DNA of 52,044 nt from Jejubacter sp036620675 (GTDB lineage Bacteria > Pseudomonadota > Gammaproteobacteria > Enterobacterales > Enterobacteriaceae). The position numbers and the translations under genes were made by a program. Under the pieces are notes generated by a model. That model saw only the letters and a program-made list of their open reading frames with translations. It was not told the DNA's origin and did not search any database. Shown piece after piece: positions 7,263-16,626 of this stretch (positions are counted from its first letter, which is position 1; the number at the start of each line of letters is the position of its first letter). The DNA lies in the NCBI GenBank assembly GCA_036620675.1, contig JAZHEE010000029.1. One strand, written 5' to 3'.

Positions 7263-9047
7263 TTAGTGTGAATGTCGGGGTAAGTTGTCGTCATTAACTA
7301 CCCGCAGATAAAGGGTGGCAGGCTCCAGGCAGCCACCGGTAGAAAGCTGACCGACCATGCTGCGGTAAATTTCCTGCCACGGCGTCTGGGAAGGCGGAAG
7401 TGAAGGCTTCCAGGCCGCCCGGCGGCGTTCCATTTCGGCATCGTCAATCAACAGATCGACCCGACGCTGGTTAAGGTCTACCCGCAGGCGATCGTTGGTT
7501 TGCAGCAGCGCCAGACCGCCGCCGACGGCCGCTTCCGGCGACATATTGAGGATCGACGGGCTGGCGGAGGTGCCGCTCTGGCGCCCGTCCCCCAGGCAGG
7601 GCAGCGAGGTGACGCCCTGTTTCAACAGCGCTGCCGGCGGCGCCATATTGACCACCTCGGCGCTGCCGGGGTAGCCGACAGTCCCGGCGCCGCGGATCAC
7701 CAGAATCGAGCGGGCGTCGATAGCCAGTTCGGGATCGTTAATCCGCGCGTGGTAATCCTCCGGGCCGTCGAATACGATGGCACGCGCCTCGAAGCAGTTT
7801 TCCGCGCTGGGCTCGCTGAGCCAGGTTTTGCGGAATTCGTCGCCCACTACCGACATCTTCATAATGGCACTGTCGAAGAAGTTGCCGCTCAGGACGATAA
7901 ATCCGGCCCGGTGTTTAAGCGGATTTTCCCAGTCGTGAATCACGTCCGGGTTGTGGTTGCCGGACTCGCGGGCGATATCGCCAATAGTCCTGCCGCTGAC
8001 CGTCTGGCAGGACTCGTTGAGGCGCCCGGCTTTGTGTAATTCGTGCAGCACCGCCGGAACCCCTCCGGCGCGGTGAAAGCCTTCCCCCAGGTAACGCCCG
8101 GCGGGCATACAGTCCACCAGCAGCGGCACCGCTTCACCCACCCGCTGCCAGTCGTCAAGGGTCAGTTCAATGCCTGCGTGGCGGGCGATGGCTATCAGAT
8201 GCGGCGGACAGTTGCTGGATGCCCCCAGCGCCGAGGCCACGGTAATGGCGTTTTCGAACGCCGCTTTGGTCAGAATCTTCGACGGACGCAGATCGTCCCA
8301 CACCATCTGGCAGATGCGTTTACCGGTGCGATAAGCCATTTGTCCGCGTTCGCGATAGGGGGCAGGAATACTGGCACAGCCCGGCAGCGACATGCCGAGC
8401 GCTTCGGCCAGCGCGTTCATCGAAAGCGCAGTGCCCATGGTGTTGCAGTGGCCGATGGAAGGTGAAGATGCCGTGGTCAGCTCCATAAAGCCTTCGTAGT
8501 CGATCTCACCGGTGGCCAGCAGATTACGGGCGTGCCAGATAACGGTGCCGGAGCCAATTAGTTCCCCTTTATAGTGACCGTCGAGCATTGGCCCGCCGGA
8601 AAGCACAATAGCGGGCAGATCGGTGGTGGCGGCGGCCATCAGGCAGGCGGGGGTGGTTTTATCACAGCCGGTGGTCAGTACCACGCCATCCAGCGGATAG
8701 CCGTGCAGGATCTCCACCAGCCCCAGATAGGCCAGGTTACGATCCAGTGCCGCCGTAGGGCGCCGGCTCTGTTCGGCGATGGGGTGAACCGGGAACTCCA
8801 TTGGAATGCCGCCGGCATCGCGAATACCGGCCTTTACCCGCTCCGCCAGCGCCTGGTGGTGGCGGTTGCAGGGGGTCAGATCGCTGCCGGTTTGGGCGAT
8901 GCCGATAATCGGGCGCCCTGACTGTAGCTCGTCACGGGTCAGCCCGTAGTTCATATAGCGTTCGACATACAGTGCCGTCATATCGGCGTGCTCAGGGTCG
9001 TCGAACCAGCGCTGGCTACGCAATTTGGGTACCGGTTTATCCTTCAT
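7263..9047 (-). CDS. pentonate (D-xylonate / L-arabinonate) dehydratase, IlvD/Edd family
   Basis: This Fe-S dehydratase removes water from a sugar acid to give a 2-keto-3-deoxy acid. The three expected cluster cysteines are visible: C60 (SDLTPCNR), C128 (TTGCDKT) and C201 (GHCNTMG). The whole 594-residue sequence, including the tail LPRHSH, resembles Caulobacter XylD (ending LPRHNH in my recollection) more than IlvD or Edd. The start codon overlaps the last 11 bp of the transporter gene, implying translational coupling. D-xylonate is the favoured substrate; L-arabinonate is the main alternative. Confidence 0.88.
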   Translation of the reverse strand: MKDKPVPKLRSQRWFDDPEHADMTALYVERYMNYGLTRDELQSGRPIIGIAQTGSDLTPCNRHHQALAERVKAGIRDAGGIPMEFPVHPIAEQSRRPTAALDRNLAYLGLVEILHGYPLDGVVLTTGCDKTTPACLMAAATTDLPAIVLSGGPMLDGHYKGELIGSGTVIWHARNLLATGEIDYEGFMELTTASSPSIGHCNTMGTALSMNALAEALGMSLPGCASIPAPYRERGQMAYRTGKRICQMVWDDLRPSKILTKAAFENAITVASALGASSNCPPHLIAIARHAGIELTLDDWQRVGEAVPLLVDCMPAGRYLGEGFHRAGGVPAVLHELHKAGRLNESCQTVSGRTIGDIARESGNHNPDVIHDWENPLKHRAGFIVLSGNFFDSAIMKMSVVGDEFRKTWLSEPSAENCFEARAIVFDGPEDYHARINDPELAIDARSILVIRGAGTVGYPGSAEVVNMAPPAALLKQGVTSLPCLGDGRQSGTSASPSILNMSPEAAVGGGLALLQTNDRLRVDLNQRRVDLLIDDAEMERRRAAWKPSLPPSQTPWQEIYRSMVGQLSTGGCLEPATLYLRVVNDDNLPRHSH

Positions 9048-10431
9048 GATTTTTCTCTCTTATTAGTATGGCGCCCGGGGCGCGGTGGCGGGGCAGCTGG
9101 CCGACGGCATCCTGAAGCAGCGTCAGGTCGCGGCCGCGGGTTTCAACGGAAAGCCAGCTACCGGCAAGCGTAATGCCCCCCAGAACAATAGTGTATGCGG
9201 CCAGCACCCAGGGGGCGCCGTCGGCCAGTCCTGTGAGCCAGATCCCGAGTAGTGGTGCCAGTCCGCCGGAAAGCAGGGCGCCGACTTCACGGGAAAGGGC
9301 CACCCCGGAGTAGCGGTAGCGGTTGCCGAATAGCTCGGTAAAGTGAGCGCACTGGGCGCCGAGCATGCTGTTGGCGCCGATAGCGAAACCACCGACAATC
9401 GCCAGGGTGATAAGCCAGGGATTGCCGCTGGCGATCATCATCCAGGCCGGAAAGGCCCAGAGCATGCAGAACAGCGCACCGGCGCGATAGACCCGCAATC
9501 GACCCACCCTGTCCGAAAGCGCGCCGAACAGCGGGGTAGTGATCACGCTCGCCACGCTTGCCAGCAGCACGGCATTGGTGCCGATCTGCGCGAAGGTGGC
9601 GCTCTGTTGGGCCTGGGTGGCAGCGTAGCCGGTCAGAAAAGCGATGGAGACCGTGGCGTACAGAGTAGAGCTGCCGGTTTCCGCCATGCGCATCAGAATG
9701 GTGGCGGCCAGCGGGCGTCGCGCATCGCGCAGCACCGCCCGCATTGGTGCTTTAACCACCTGCTGTTGGGTCTCCAGAGTCTTAAACACCGGGCTCTCTT
9801 TCAGCCTTAAGCGTACCCAGATGGCGACGGCAATCAGTACCACGCTCAGCAGGAACGGAATACGCCAGCCCCAGCTCAGGATCTGCTGTTCGGTCAGCAG
9901 CAGCTGCATCACCCGAAAGGTGATGGTGGCCAGTGCCAGCCCGGAAAAGACCCCGATAAACGGCAGCGCTGCATACCAGCCGCGGCGTTTGGGGGGCGCC
10001 AGCTCTGCCATCAGGGTGGCGGCACCGGACTGTTCGGCGCCGGCGCCAAAGCCCTGAAGCAGGCGCAGGATAACCAGCAGCACGGCGCCCAGCGGCCCGG
10101 CAGGCAGCAGACCGATAAGCGTGGTGGCGACGCCCATCAGCCCGATGGTGATCAGCAACACCAGTTTGCGGCCCTTGCGATCCCCGAGCGATCCGAAAAA
10201 CAGACCGCCGAAAGGCCGGGCCAGGAACCCGGCGCCGTAGGTGGCGAAGCTGGCCAGCAGGGCGCCGGTCACACCCAGCGAGGGAAAGAAAATATGGCCG
10301 AAGACCAGCGCCGACGCCAGCCCGTAAATCGCGAAATCGTAATACTCCAGCGCGCTACCGACGGCGCCGGTAAAGATTGCCCGCCGCAGCTGGCGCGGAT
10401 CGGGCGTAGAAGAATGGTTCTGTACACGCAT
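9037..10431 (-). CDS. MFS transporter of the metabolite:H+ symporter family, probable pentonate importer
   Basis: This 12-helix major facilitator protein belongs to the MHS subfamily (ProP, ShiA, KgtP type). The N-terminus has the family pattern SALEYYDFAIYGLAS, the loop 2-3 motif is GSLGDRKGRKLVL, and a second copy (GALSDRVGRLR) starts the second half. I place the start at ATG 10431 (464 residues), because GGAGGA lies 7 nt upstream of it; ATG 10446 has no such site. Its position between two pathway enzymes suggests proton-driven uptake of the sugar acid. The 3' end overlaps the dehydratase start by 11 bp. Confidence 0.85.
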   Translation of the reverse strand: MRVQNHSSTPDPRQLRRAIFTGAVGSALEYYDFAIYGLASALVFGHIFFPSLGVTGALLASFATYGAGFLARPFGGLFFGSLGDRKGRKLVLLITIGLMGVATTLIGLLPAGPLGAVLLVILRLLQGFGAGAEQSGAATLMAELAPPKRRGWYAALPFIGVFSGLALATITFRVMQLLLTEQQILSWGWRIPFLLSVVLIAVAIWVRLRLKESPVFKTLETQQQVVKAPMRAVLRDARRPLAATILMRMAETGSSTLYATVSIAFLTGYAATQAQQSATFAQIGTNAVLLASVASVITTPLFGALSDRVGRLRVYRAGALFCMLWAFPAWMMIASGNPWLITLAIVGGFAIGANSMLGAQCAHFTELFGNRYRYSGVALSREVGALLSGGLAPLLGIWLTGLADGAPWVLAAYTIVLGGITLAGSWLSVETRGRDLTLLQDAVGQLPRHRAPGAILIREKNHEG

Positions 10432-10485
10432 AGCATGCTCCTCCATTGGGATTGCCGTTACAGCGTGAGTTCAGGATGGCGGGCG

Positions 10486-11661
10486 TTACAGCAGGCGGCG
10501 CCGGCTCAGGTTGTCGAACAGCGCGCGCAGCCCGAAGGTCCAGGACGGCGCCTGGTCGCTGGTGGTGACCCGATTGCGCAGGGCGCCCAGCATCGGAGTG
10601 CTAATGGTGACGGTATCGCCAGGGCGGTGGGTAAAACCGGCGCCGGGGCTACCCCTGTCCTGGGTAGGGGCGAACAGCGTGCCCAGGAACAGTGCGAAGC
10701 CGTCGGGATACTGGTGACTGGCGTTCAGGGTTTGTCGAACCAGATCTTCAGGATCGCGGCTAATGGCGCTCATGGCGCTCAGCCCGTTGAGCTGGAATCC
10801 CTCTTCGCCCTGTACCGTCAACGCCACCTCGCAGTTGCGCAGATGGTCAAGGGTAAAGTCGTCGTCGAACAGGCGAATAAAGGGGCCGATAGCGCAGGAG
10901 GCGTTATTGTCCTTGGCTTTGCTTAGCAGCAGGGCGCTGCGGCCTTCGAAATCGCGCAGGTTGACGTCGTTGCCCAGGGTCGCGCCCTGAATCCGGCCGC
11001 GGCTGTTGACCAGCAGCACCACTTCCGGCTCCGGATTATTCCAGCTGGAGTGGGGATGAATACCGATGGAGGCGCCGCTGCCGACGCTTGCCAGTACCGG
11101 CGCCTTGGTAAAGATCTCGGCGTCCGGGCCAATGCCGACCTCCAGATACTGAGACCACAGGCCGCGTTCGATCAATAGCTGCTTCAGGGCGGCGGCCCGT
11201 TCGGAACCGGGCTTTACCGCCCGCAGGTCCGGGCCGGTGAGATCGTAGATACGGGCCCGCAGACCACTGGCCCGTTCGCCGTCGCCAGCGGCCTGTTCTT
11301 CTATTACCCGCTCCAGCATGCTGTCGACGAAAGTGACCCCGGCGGCTTTAATCACCTGAAGGTCGATGGGGGATAGCAGGTACGGCCGTTCGGGATCCGG
11401 CGCATCGCCGCTATTGGCCAGTAGCTCACAAAGTGAGCCAATATGGCGTCCCTTTGTCTGGCGTATCACATCCCCGGGGTTTTCCAGTTCCAGAAGTCCG
11501 GCGACGGTGGCAGCCTGTTGCGAAATATCGAAGACGTCGTCGCCGCGCAGAACCACCGGCGAAGGGCCGGGGCAGGCGCCGGGAACCCAGGCGCGGCCAA
11601 TCAGGCAGCCGCGGGTTCCGTCTTCGGGCAGGGTGTTTGCAGGGTTCAGAGCGATGGTCAT
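10486..11661 (-). CDS. 2-keto-3-deoxy-pentonate dehydratase, FAH superfamily (XylX-like)
   Basis: This is a 391-residue member of the fumarylacetoacetate hydrolase superfamily. The C-terminal catalytic domain shows metal-ligand candidates E211 and E213 (NPEPEVVLLVN) and D232 (GNDVNLRDFEG), and the length and N-terminal extension fit the XylX type. In the Weimberg route this enzyme converts 2-keto-3-deoxy-D-xylonate (or L-arabinonate) to 2-oxoglutarate semialdehyde. It is the first gene of the operon, 54 bp before the transporter and divergent from the LysR gene. No dehydrogenase or lactonase gene accompanies it. Confidence 0.85.
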   Translation of the reverse strand: MTIALNPANTLPEDGTRGCLIGRAWVPGACPGPSPVVLRGDDVFDISQQAATVAGLLELENPGDVIRQTKGRHIGSLCELLANSGDAPDPERPYLLSPIDLQVIKAAGVTFVDSMLERVIEEQAAGDGERASGLRARIYDLTGPDLRAVKPGSERAAALKQLLIERGLWSQYLEVGIGPDAEIFTKAPVLASVGSGASIGIHPHSSWNNPEPEVVLLVNSRGRIQGATLGNDVNLRDFEGRSALLLSKAKDNNASCAIGPFIRLFDDDFTLDHLRNCEVALTVQGEEGFQLNGLSAMSAISRDPEDLVRQTLNASHQYPDGFALFLGTLFAPTQDRGSPGAGFTHRPGDTVTISTPMLGALRNRVTTSDQAPSWTFGLRALFDNLSRRRLL

Positions 11662-11738
11662 GGGAGTTTCTCCTCATTGTTGTTGCTGTTACGTTATGCG
11701 GCGCGGGAGATAAACTCCAATGGCATTCATTCAGTCAT

Positions 11739-11757
11739 CGATAACCGGGCGTTATCG
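11739..11757. promoter_or_regulatory. probable operator for the divergent LysR regulator
   Basis: CGATAAC-CGGGC-GTTATCG is a perfect 7-bp inverted repeat with a 5-bp spacer in the only gap between the divergent operon and regulator gene. It contains the T-N11-A type core expected of LysR-family sites. It ends 18 bp before the regulator start codon, so binding could also repress the regulator. Confidence 0.6.
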
Positions 11758-11775
11758 GTATTTACAGGGCGCACT

Positions 11776-12726
11776 ATGTCTGAAATCTCGTTTACCAGCT
11801 TCTGCCACTGGCTGAAGTTCCGCCATCTGTTGCTGATCGATACGCTCGGCCGTACCGGGAATATGCACCTGGCGGCGGAGCAGATGAGTCTGAGCCAGCC
11901 TGCGCTCAGTAAAATGCTCAGGGAGATAGAAAATCAGTTCGGCTTTCCTCTGTTTGAGCGTCTGCCGCGCAGTATGCCGCCTACGGCGCTCGGCAGCGAG
12001 GTGGTGCGTTACGCGCAGGTGGCGCTCAATGACGCCCGGGGATTTGCGGCGCGTATTGACAGCCTGCGCTCTGGCGGCCACGGCCATCTGCGGGTGGGGG
12101 GAATCTTCGCCGCTACGGCGGTGGCGCTGCCCCAGGCTATCGTCAGTATCAAAAAGCGCTGGCCGCTGCTGGCGCTGGAGGTGGTGGAGCAGACCAGCGA
12201 TCATCTGATGGAGATGCTTAAGGCCCGTACGCTGGATCTGGCTATCGGCCGCTTTACCGAGCCCCGGCAGCGCCAGCTGTTCGACTTCCGCCCGCTGGGC
12301 CCGGAGCCGTTCTGCCTGGTGGTGAATCGCCGCCATCCTCTGGCCGGACACCGCCAGCGCTACAGCCTGGGGGAACTGCTGGCATGGCCGTGGATCCTCT
12401 ATCCCCAGGGAACGCCAATCCGTCGCCAGATGGAAGAGGCCTTTGCCGCAGCTGGAGTCGCCACGCCGCACAACACCGTGGAAACCATTTCAATGCAGAC
12501 CTTCCTTCAGGTACTACAGGGGGGGCCGATGATCGGCATGCTGCCGGAAGCCATGGCCGCAGCTCACCTGCACGGCGGGTTGCTGAGCGTGCTGAACACC
12601 GACCTACGGCTGGCGCCGCAGGAATATGGAATACTGACCCGGCGCGGCGAACCATTAACGGAGATCGCCCGGGAATTTATGGGGCTGCTGCTGGCGCCGG
12701 AGACCGAGCATGCTGATGAAAAGTGA
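11776..12726 (+). CDS. LysR-type transcriptional regulator of the pentonate operon
   Basis: The 316-residue product has an N-terminal winged helix-turn-helix (residues about 13-72; NMHLAAEQMSLSQPALSKMLREIE) and a periplasmic-binding-protein-like effector domain. It resembles GbpR/CbpA-like regulators of sugar metabolism. I start at ATG 11776, with AGGG about 7 nt upstream; open frame further upstream runs through the operon's promoter and is not expected. It is divergent from the operon and shares one palindromic site with it. Its likely effector is a pathway sugar acid or keto-acid; that is inference. Confidence 0.88.
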   Translation: MSEISFTSFCHWLKFRHLLLIDTLGRTGNMHLAAEQMSLSQPALSKMLREIENQFGFPLFERLPRSMPPTALGSEVVRYAQVALNDARGFAARIDSLRSGGHGHLRVGGIFAATAVALPQAIVSIKKRWPLLALEVVEQTSDHLMEMLKARTLDLAIGRFTEPRQRQLFDFRPLGPEPFCLVVNRRHPLAGHRQRYSLGELLAWPWILYPQGTPIRRQMEEAFAAAGVATPHNTVETISMQTFLQVLQGGPMIGMLPEAMAAAHLHGGLLSVLNTDLRLAPQEYGILTRRGEPLTEIAREFMGLLLAPETEHADEK

Positions 12727-12748
12727 CACCCCGCCGAAAGGCGGGGTG
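12727..12748. terminator. hairpin between convergent lysR-type gene and nifJ
   Basis: CACCCCGCC-GAAA-GGCGGGGTG is a perfect 9-bp stem with a stable GAAA tetraloop directly after the regulator's stop codon. T-tracts are poor on both sides, so it may act as a two-way transcript end or mRNA stabiliser. Confidence 0.6.
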
Positions 12749-12762
12749 GAAAAGGGCGACGG

Positions 12763-15700
12763 TTATTCGCCGCTTTTACTCTGCTGCTTACCGGCCAGCA
12801 TCGCCAGGAAGTCGTAGTGGCGTTGCAGGGAGCTGGCGGCCTCCTGCCATAGCTGTTCCGCCACTTCCGGCTGGCTGACGTTCAGGCGTCGGAAGCGCTG
12901 CTCGTTAAGCAGGGTTTCCGCCAGCGCGTCCGACGGCGGGCGGGAATCCAGCGAGAGCGGCGGTTTTCCCTGCTCGGCGCGGCGCGGATCGAAGCGATAA
13001 AGCGGCCAGAAGCCGGTGGCGGTCAGCTGACGCATTTGATCGTGACTCAGGGCCAGGTCGTAACCGTGCTCCACGCAGGGGCTGTAAGCGATGACCAGCG
13101 ACGGGCCGTCGTAGGCTTCGGCCTCCTGTAGCGCCTTCACGGCCTGGTTTAGCTGGGCGCCCAGCGCTATCTGGGCAACGTAGACGTGGCCGTACATCAT
13201 CACATTTACCCCCAAATCCTTACGCGCCTTACGCTTGCCCTGTTCGGCAAACTTCATTACCGCTCCCAGCGGCGTGGCCTTGGAGGCCTGACCGCCGGTG
13301 TTGGCGTAGCACTGGGTATCCAGCACCAGCACGTTGACGTTTTCGCTCAGACTCAGCACGTGATCCAGACCGCCGTAGCCGATATCGTAGGCCCAGCCGT
13401 CACCGCCGATGAGCCAGATAGATTTATCCACCAGCGCGTCGGCGTCGGTCTCTAATTGGCGAGCCTGCGGGGCGTCGATATCCGCCAGCGCCTGGCGCAG
13501 CGCGGCTATCTGTTCCCGGCGTTCGGGAATTTCAGCCTCGGCGTTCAGCTGTTCTACAAGCGTTGCAGGAAGCTGGTCAGCCAGTTGGGTTAACAGGCGC
13601 CGGACGCGATCCGCATGCTGGTTCGCCGTCAGGCGGAAGCCTAATCCGAATTCGGCGTTATCTTCGAACAGCGAGTTAGCCCAGGCCGGGCCGCGGCCAT
13701 GTTCATCGGTGGTCCAGGGGGTGGAGGGCAGATTACCGCCGTAAATCGACGAACAGCCGGTTGCGTTGGCCACCATCATCCGATCGCCATACAGTTGGGT
13801 CAGCAGCTTGATGTAGGGCGTCTCACCGCAGCCGGAACAGGCGCCGGAGTATTCAAACAGCGGCGTAATCAACTGCGAGGTACGGATATCGATACGCTCC
13901 AGCTTGCTGCGGTCAATCTCCGGCAGATTGAGGAAGAAGTCGTAATTGGCTTTTTCTTCCTCGACGTGCTCCAGACGCGACATCATATTGATGGCCTTGA
14001 TTTCCGGGTTCTGGCGATCTTTGGCCGGGCACACCTCCACGCACAGATTACAGCCGGTGCAGTCTTCCGGCGCCACCTGCAGCACATATTTCTGGCCGCG
14101 CATATCCCGGGATTTCACATCCAGCGACTGGAGCGAACCGGGGGCGCTTTCCATTTCCCCGGGCGCGACCACTTTGGCGCGGATAGCGGCATGGGGGCAG
14201 GCGGCCACGCAGTGGTTACACTGGGTGCAGATATCCGGCTTCCAGATGGGGATCTCGTCGGCAATGTTGCGTTTTTCCCAGCGGGTGGTGCCCACCGGCC
14301 AGGTGCCATCAGGCGGCAGGGCGGAAACCGGCAGCGCATCCCCCAGTCCCGCCAGCATGGCGGCGGTGACCGTTTTGACAAAGTCCGGCGCGGCGTCGGC
14401 TACCACCGGAGGCATATGGTGGCTGTTATCCAGCACATCCCCCAGCGTTACCTGGCTCAGGGACTCCCGGGCCAGCGCCAGCGCCTGCCAGTTGCGCTCT
14501 ACCAGCTCCTGGCCTTTGCTGCTGTAGCTCCGGGCGACAGCGCCCTGGAGTTCCTGCAGCGCGCTGTCGCCCGGCAGAATCTCGGTCAGGTGGAAGAAGG
14601 CCATCTGCATCACGGTGTTAATGCGCGCACCAAGCTGGCATTCGCGGGCGATACGTGTGGCGTTAATGACCCACAGGCGGGCGTTCTTCGCGCGCAGCTG
14701 CGACTGAACCTCCTGAGGCAGGCGCTCCCACACCTCTTCCGGCTCATAGGGGGTGTTCAGCAGGAACAGGCCGCCGGGTTTAAGGTGCTCCACCATGGCA
14801 TATTTATCGATGAACTGCAGCTGATGGCAGCCGATAAAATCGGCCTTCTCCACCAGATAGGCCGAACGAATGGGATGTTCGCTCACCCGCAGATGGGAAA
14901 CCGTCAGGCCGCCTGCCTTTTTGGAGTCGTAGACGAAATAGCCCTGGGCATACCACGGGGTGGCGTTGCCGATAATCTTGATGTTGTTCTTGGTGGCGGA
15001 AACGGTGCCGTCGCTGCCCAGACCGTAAAACAGCGCTGAGAGTCGGGCATCCGACGGCAGATCATCGGAAGGCAGCGCCAGGGAAAGATTCGTGACATCG
15101 TCATAGATGCCAACAGTAAAGCGCGGCTTCGGCCGCTCGGCCTGCAGCTCGCGGAACACCGCCAGCGCGCAGTCGGGGCCGAACTCTTTGGAAGAAAGAC
15201 CATAACGCCCGCCGATAACCCTGGGCAGAGTTTCGCGCTCGCCGCTGCTGTACGCTTCCGCCAGCGCGGTCATGATGTCGAGATGTAGCGGCTCCGCCAG
15301 GGCGCCTGGCTCTTTGGTGCGATCCAGCACCGCCAGGCTGCGCACGCTCTGGGGCAGAGCTTCCAGCAGGCGACGGGCCGAGAAGGGGCGATACAGGCGA
15401 ACTTTCACAACGCCGACTTTTTCGCCGCGCTTGAGCAGTTCGTCCACCACCTCTTCACAGGTGCCGATGGCCGACCCCATCAGGGCGATAACCCGCTCCG
15501 CCTCGGGGTGCCCGTAGTATTCAAACGGGCGGTACTGGCGTCCGGTCGCGGCGGCGAAATCATCCATCGCTTTTTCCACATGCTCGCAGACCGCGTTATA
15601 CCAGGGGTTGGTGGCTTCGCGGGACTGGAAGTAAGTATCCGGATTGGCGGAAGTGCCGCGAATGACGGGGTGCTCGGGGGTCAGGGCCCGGGCCCGATGT

Positions 15701-16293
15701 TCGTCAATGGCCGACTGGGGCATCAGCTCACGCAGAGTGTCGTCCGAAAGTGGAGCGATCTTATTGATTTCATGCGATGTCCGAAAGCCGTCGAAGAAAT
15801 GAATAAAGGGGATGCGGCTGTTCAGCGTCGCCATCTGGGCGATCAGCGCAAAGTCCTGAGCTTCCTGAACGCTGGCGGCACACAGCATGGCGCAACCGGT
15901 CTGGCGCACCGCCATCACATCGGAGTGATCGCCAAAAATCGACAGCGCGTGAGTGGCGACGGTACGCGCTGCCACGTGCAGCACGAAGGGCATTAGCTGA
16001 CCGGCGAGCTTATACAGCGTCGGGATCATCAGCAGCAGTCCCTGGGAGGAGGTAAAAGTGGTCGACAGCGCGCCGGTTTGCAGAGCGCCGTGCACCGTCG
16101 CGATGGCTCCGGCTTCGGACTGCATTTCCACGACCTGTGGCCGATCGCCCCAGACGTTTTTCATTCCGTCTGCTGACCAGGCGCCCGCGTGTTCGGCCAT
16201 GGTTGAGCTGGGGGTAATCGGGTAAATTGCGATCACTTCGCTGGTGCGCCAGGCTACGGACGCGACGGCGCCATTCCCGTCAGTTGTAATCAT
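12763..16293 (-). CDS. nifJ: pyruvate:flavodoxin/ferredoxin oxidoreductase
   Basis: This 1176-residue single-chain PFOR (E. coli YdbK is about 1174) oxidises pyruvate with CoA to acetyl-CoA and CO2 and passes electrons to flavodoxin or ferredoxin. Reading N to C: the pyruvate/TPP domain (IYPITPSS near residue 25), the CoA and gamma-type domains, two 4Fe-4S motifs (CTQCNHCVAACP near 687 and CTGCNLCVEVCP near 743), and the proximal-cluster cysteines (CSGCGETPY near 815). The C-terminal TPP domain (GGDGWAYDIGYGG) closes the chain. In E. coli it belongs to the oxidative-stress regulon. Its leader carries a hairpin and a separate palindrome. Confidence 0.95.
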   Translation of the reverse strand: MITTDGNGAVASVAWRTSEVIAIYPITPSSTMAEHAGAWSADGMKNVWGDRPQVVEMQSEAGAIATVHGALQTGALSTTFTSSQGLLLMIPTLYKLAGQLMPFVLHVAARTVATHALSIFGDHSDVMAVRQTGCAMLCAASVQEAQDFALIAQMATLNSRIPFIHFFDGFRTSHEINKIAPLSDDTLRELMPQSAIDEHRARALTPEHPVIRGTSANPDTYFQSREATNPWYNAVCEHVEKAMDDFAAATGRQYRPFEYYGHPEAERVIALMGSAIGTCEEVVDELLKRGEKVGVVKVRLYRPFSARRLLEALPQSVRSLAVLDRTKEPGALAEPLHLDIMTALAEAYSSGERETLPRVIGGRYGLSSKEFGPDCALAVFRELQAERPKPRFTVGIYDDVTNLSLALPSDDLPSDARLSALFYGLGSDGTVSATKNNIKIIGNATPWYAQGYFVYDSKKAGGLTVSHLRVSEHPIRSAYLVEKADFIGCHQLQFIDKYAMVEHLKPGGLFLLNTPYEPEEVWERLPQEVQSQLRAKNARLWVINATRIARECQLGARINTVMQMAFFHLTEILPGDSALQELQGAVARSYSSKGQELVERNWQALALARESLSQVTLGDVLDNSHHMPPVVADAAPDFVKTVTAAMLAGLGDALPVSALPPDGTWPVGTTRWEKRNIADEIPIWKPDICTQCNHCVAACPHAAIRAKVVAPGEMESAPGSLQSLDVKSRDMRGQKYVLQVAPEDCTGCNLCVEVCPAKDRQNPEIKAINMMSRLEHVEEEKANYDFFLNLPEIDRSKLERIDIRTSQLITPLFEYSGACSGCGETPYIKLLTQLYGDRMMVANATGCSSIYGGNLPSTPWTTDEHGRGPAWANSLFEDNAEFGLGFRLTANQHADRVRRLLTQLADQLPATLVEQLNAEAEIPERREQIAALRQALADIDAPQARQLETDADALVDKSIWLIGGDGWAYDIGYGGLDHVLSLSENVNVLVLDTQCYANTGGQASKATPLGAVMKFAEQGKRKARKDLGVNVMMYGHVYVAQIALGAQLNQAVKALQEAEAYDGPSLVIAYSPCVEHGYDLALSHDQMRQLTATGFWPLYRFDPRRAEQGKPPLSLDSRPPSDALAETLLNEQRFRRLNVSQPEVAEQLWQEAASSLQRHYDFLAMLAGKQQSKSGE

Positions 16294-16321
16294 AAGTTAC
16301 CTTCACATTGCGCCAAAAAGA

Positions 16322-16343
16322 GGATACGCCTGTCGGCGTATCC
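16322..16343 (-). promoter_or_regulatory. hairpin in the nifJ leader
   Basis: GGATACGCC-TGTC-GGCGTATCC is a perfect 9-bp stem starting 28 bp before the nifJ start codon. It has no T-tract, so an mRNA structure or two-fold protein site is more likely than a terminator. Confidence 0.45.
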
Positions 16344-16462
16344 GTAATAAGGAATAACAATCTGCTGTGTATGGATATGCTTTTATCTTAGCAGAGGCCT
16401 GAAATCGGCATTTTCATTTTTGTGTCCCCCGGATACCGCCCGTACTGTGGTTTAGCCTGTAA

Positions 16463-16475
16463 GTGACAATGTCAC
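16463..16475. promoter_or_regulatory. perfect palindrome upstream of nifJ
   Basis: GTGACA-A-TGTCAC lies about 170 bp before nifJ and about 150 bp before ydbJ, in the middle of the divergent gap. It is a plausible dimeric repressor or activator site. I cannot assign a protein. Confidence 0.4.
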
Positions 16476-16626
16476 GAGACAAAAAATGAACGGGATCATA
16501 AAAACGCGCAAAAATCTGTTTCAGAAAATGAAATATCGCGTTTTGTCCCTCGACGCCAGCCGTCTGGCTGACCTATGATTCAAAAGTTTTGTGTCGGAAA
16601 TAATGTAAACCAGGGGGAGACAGCAG

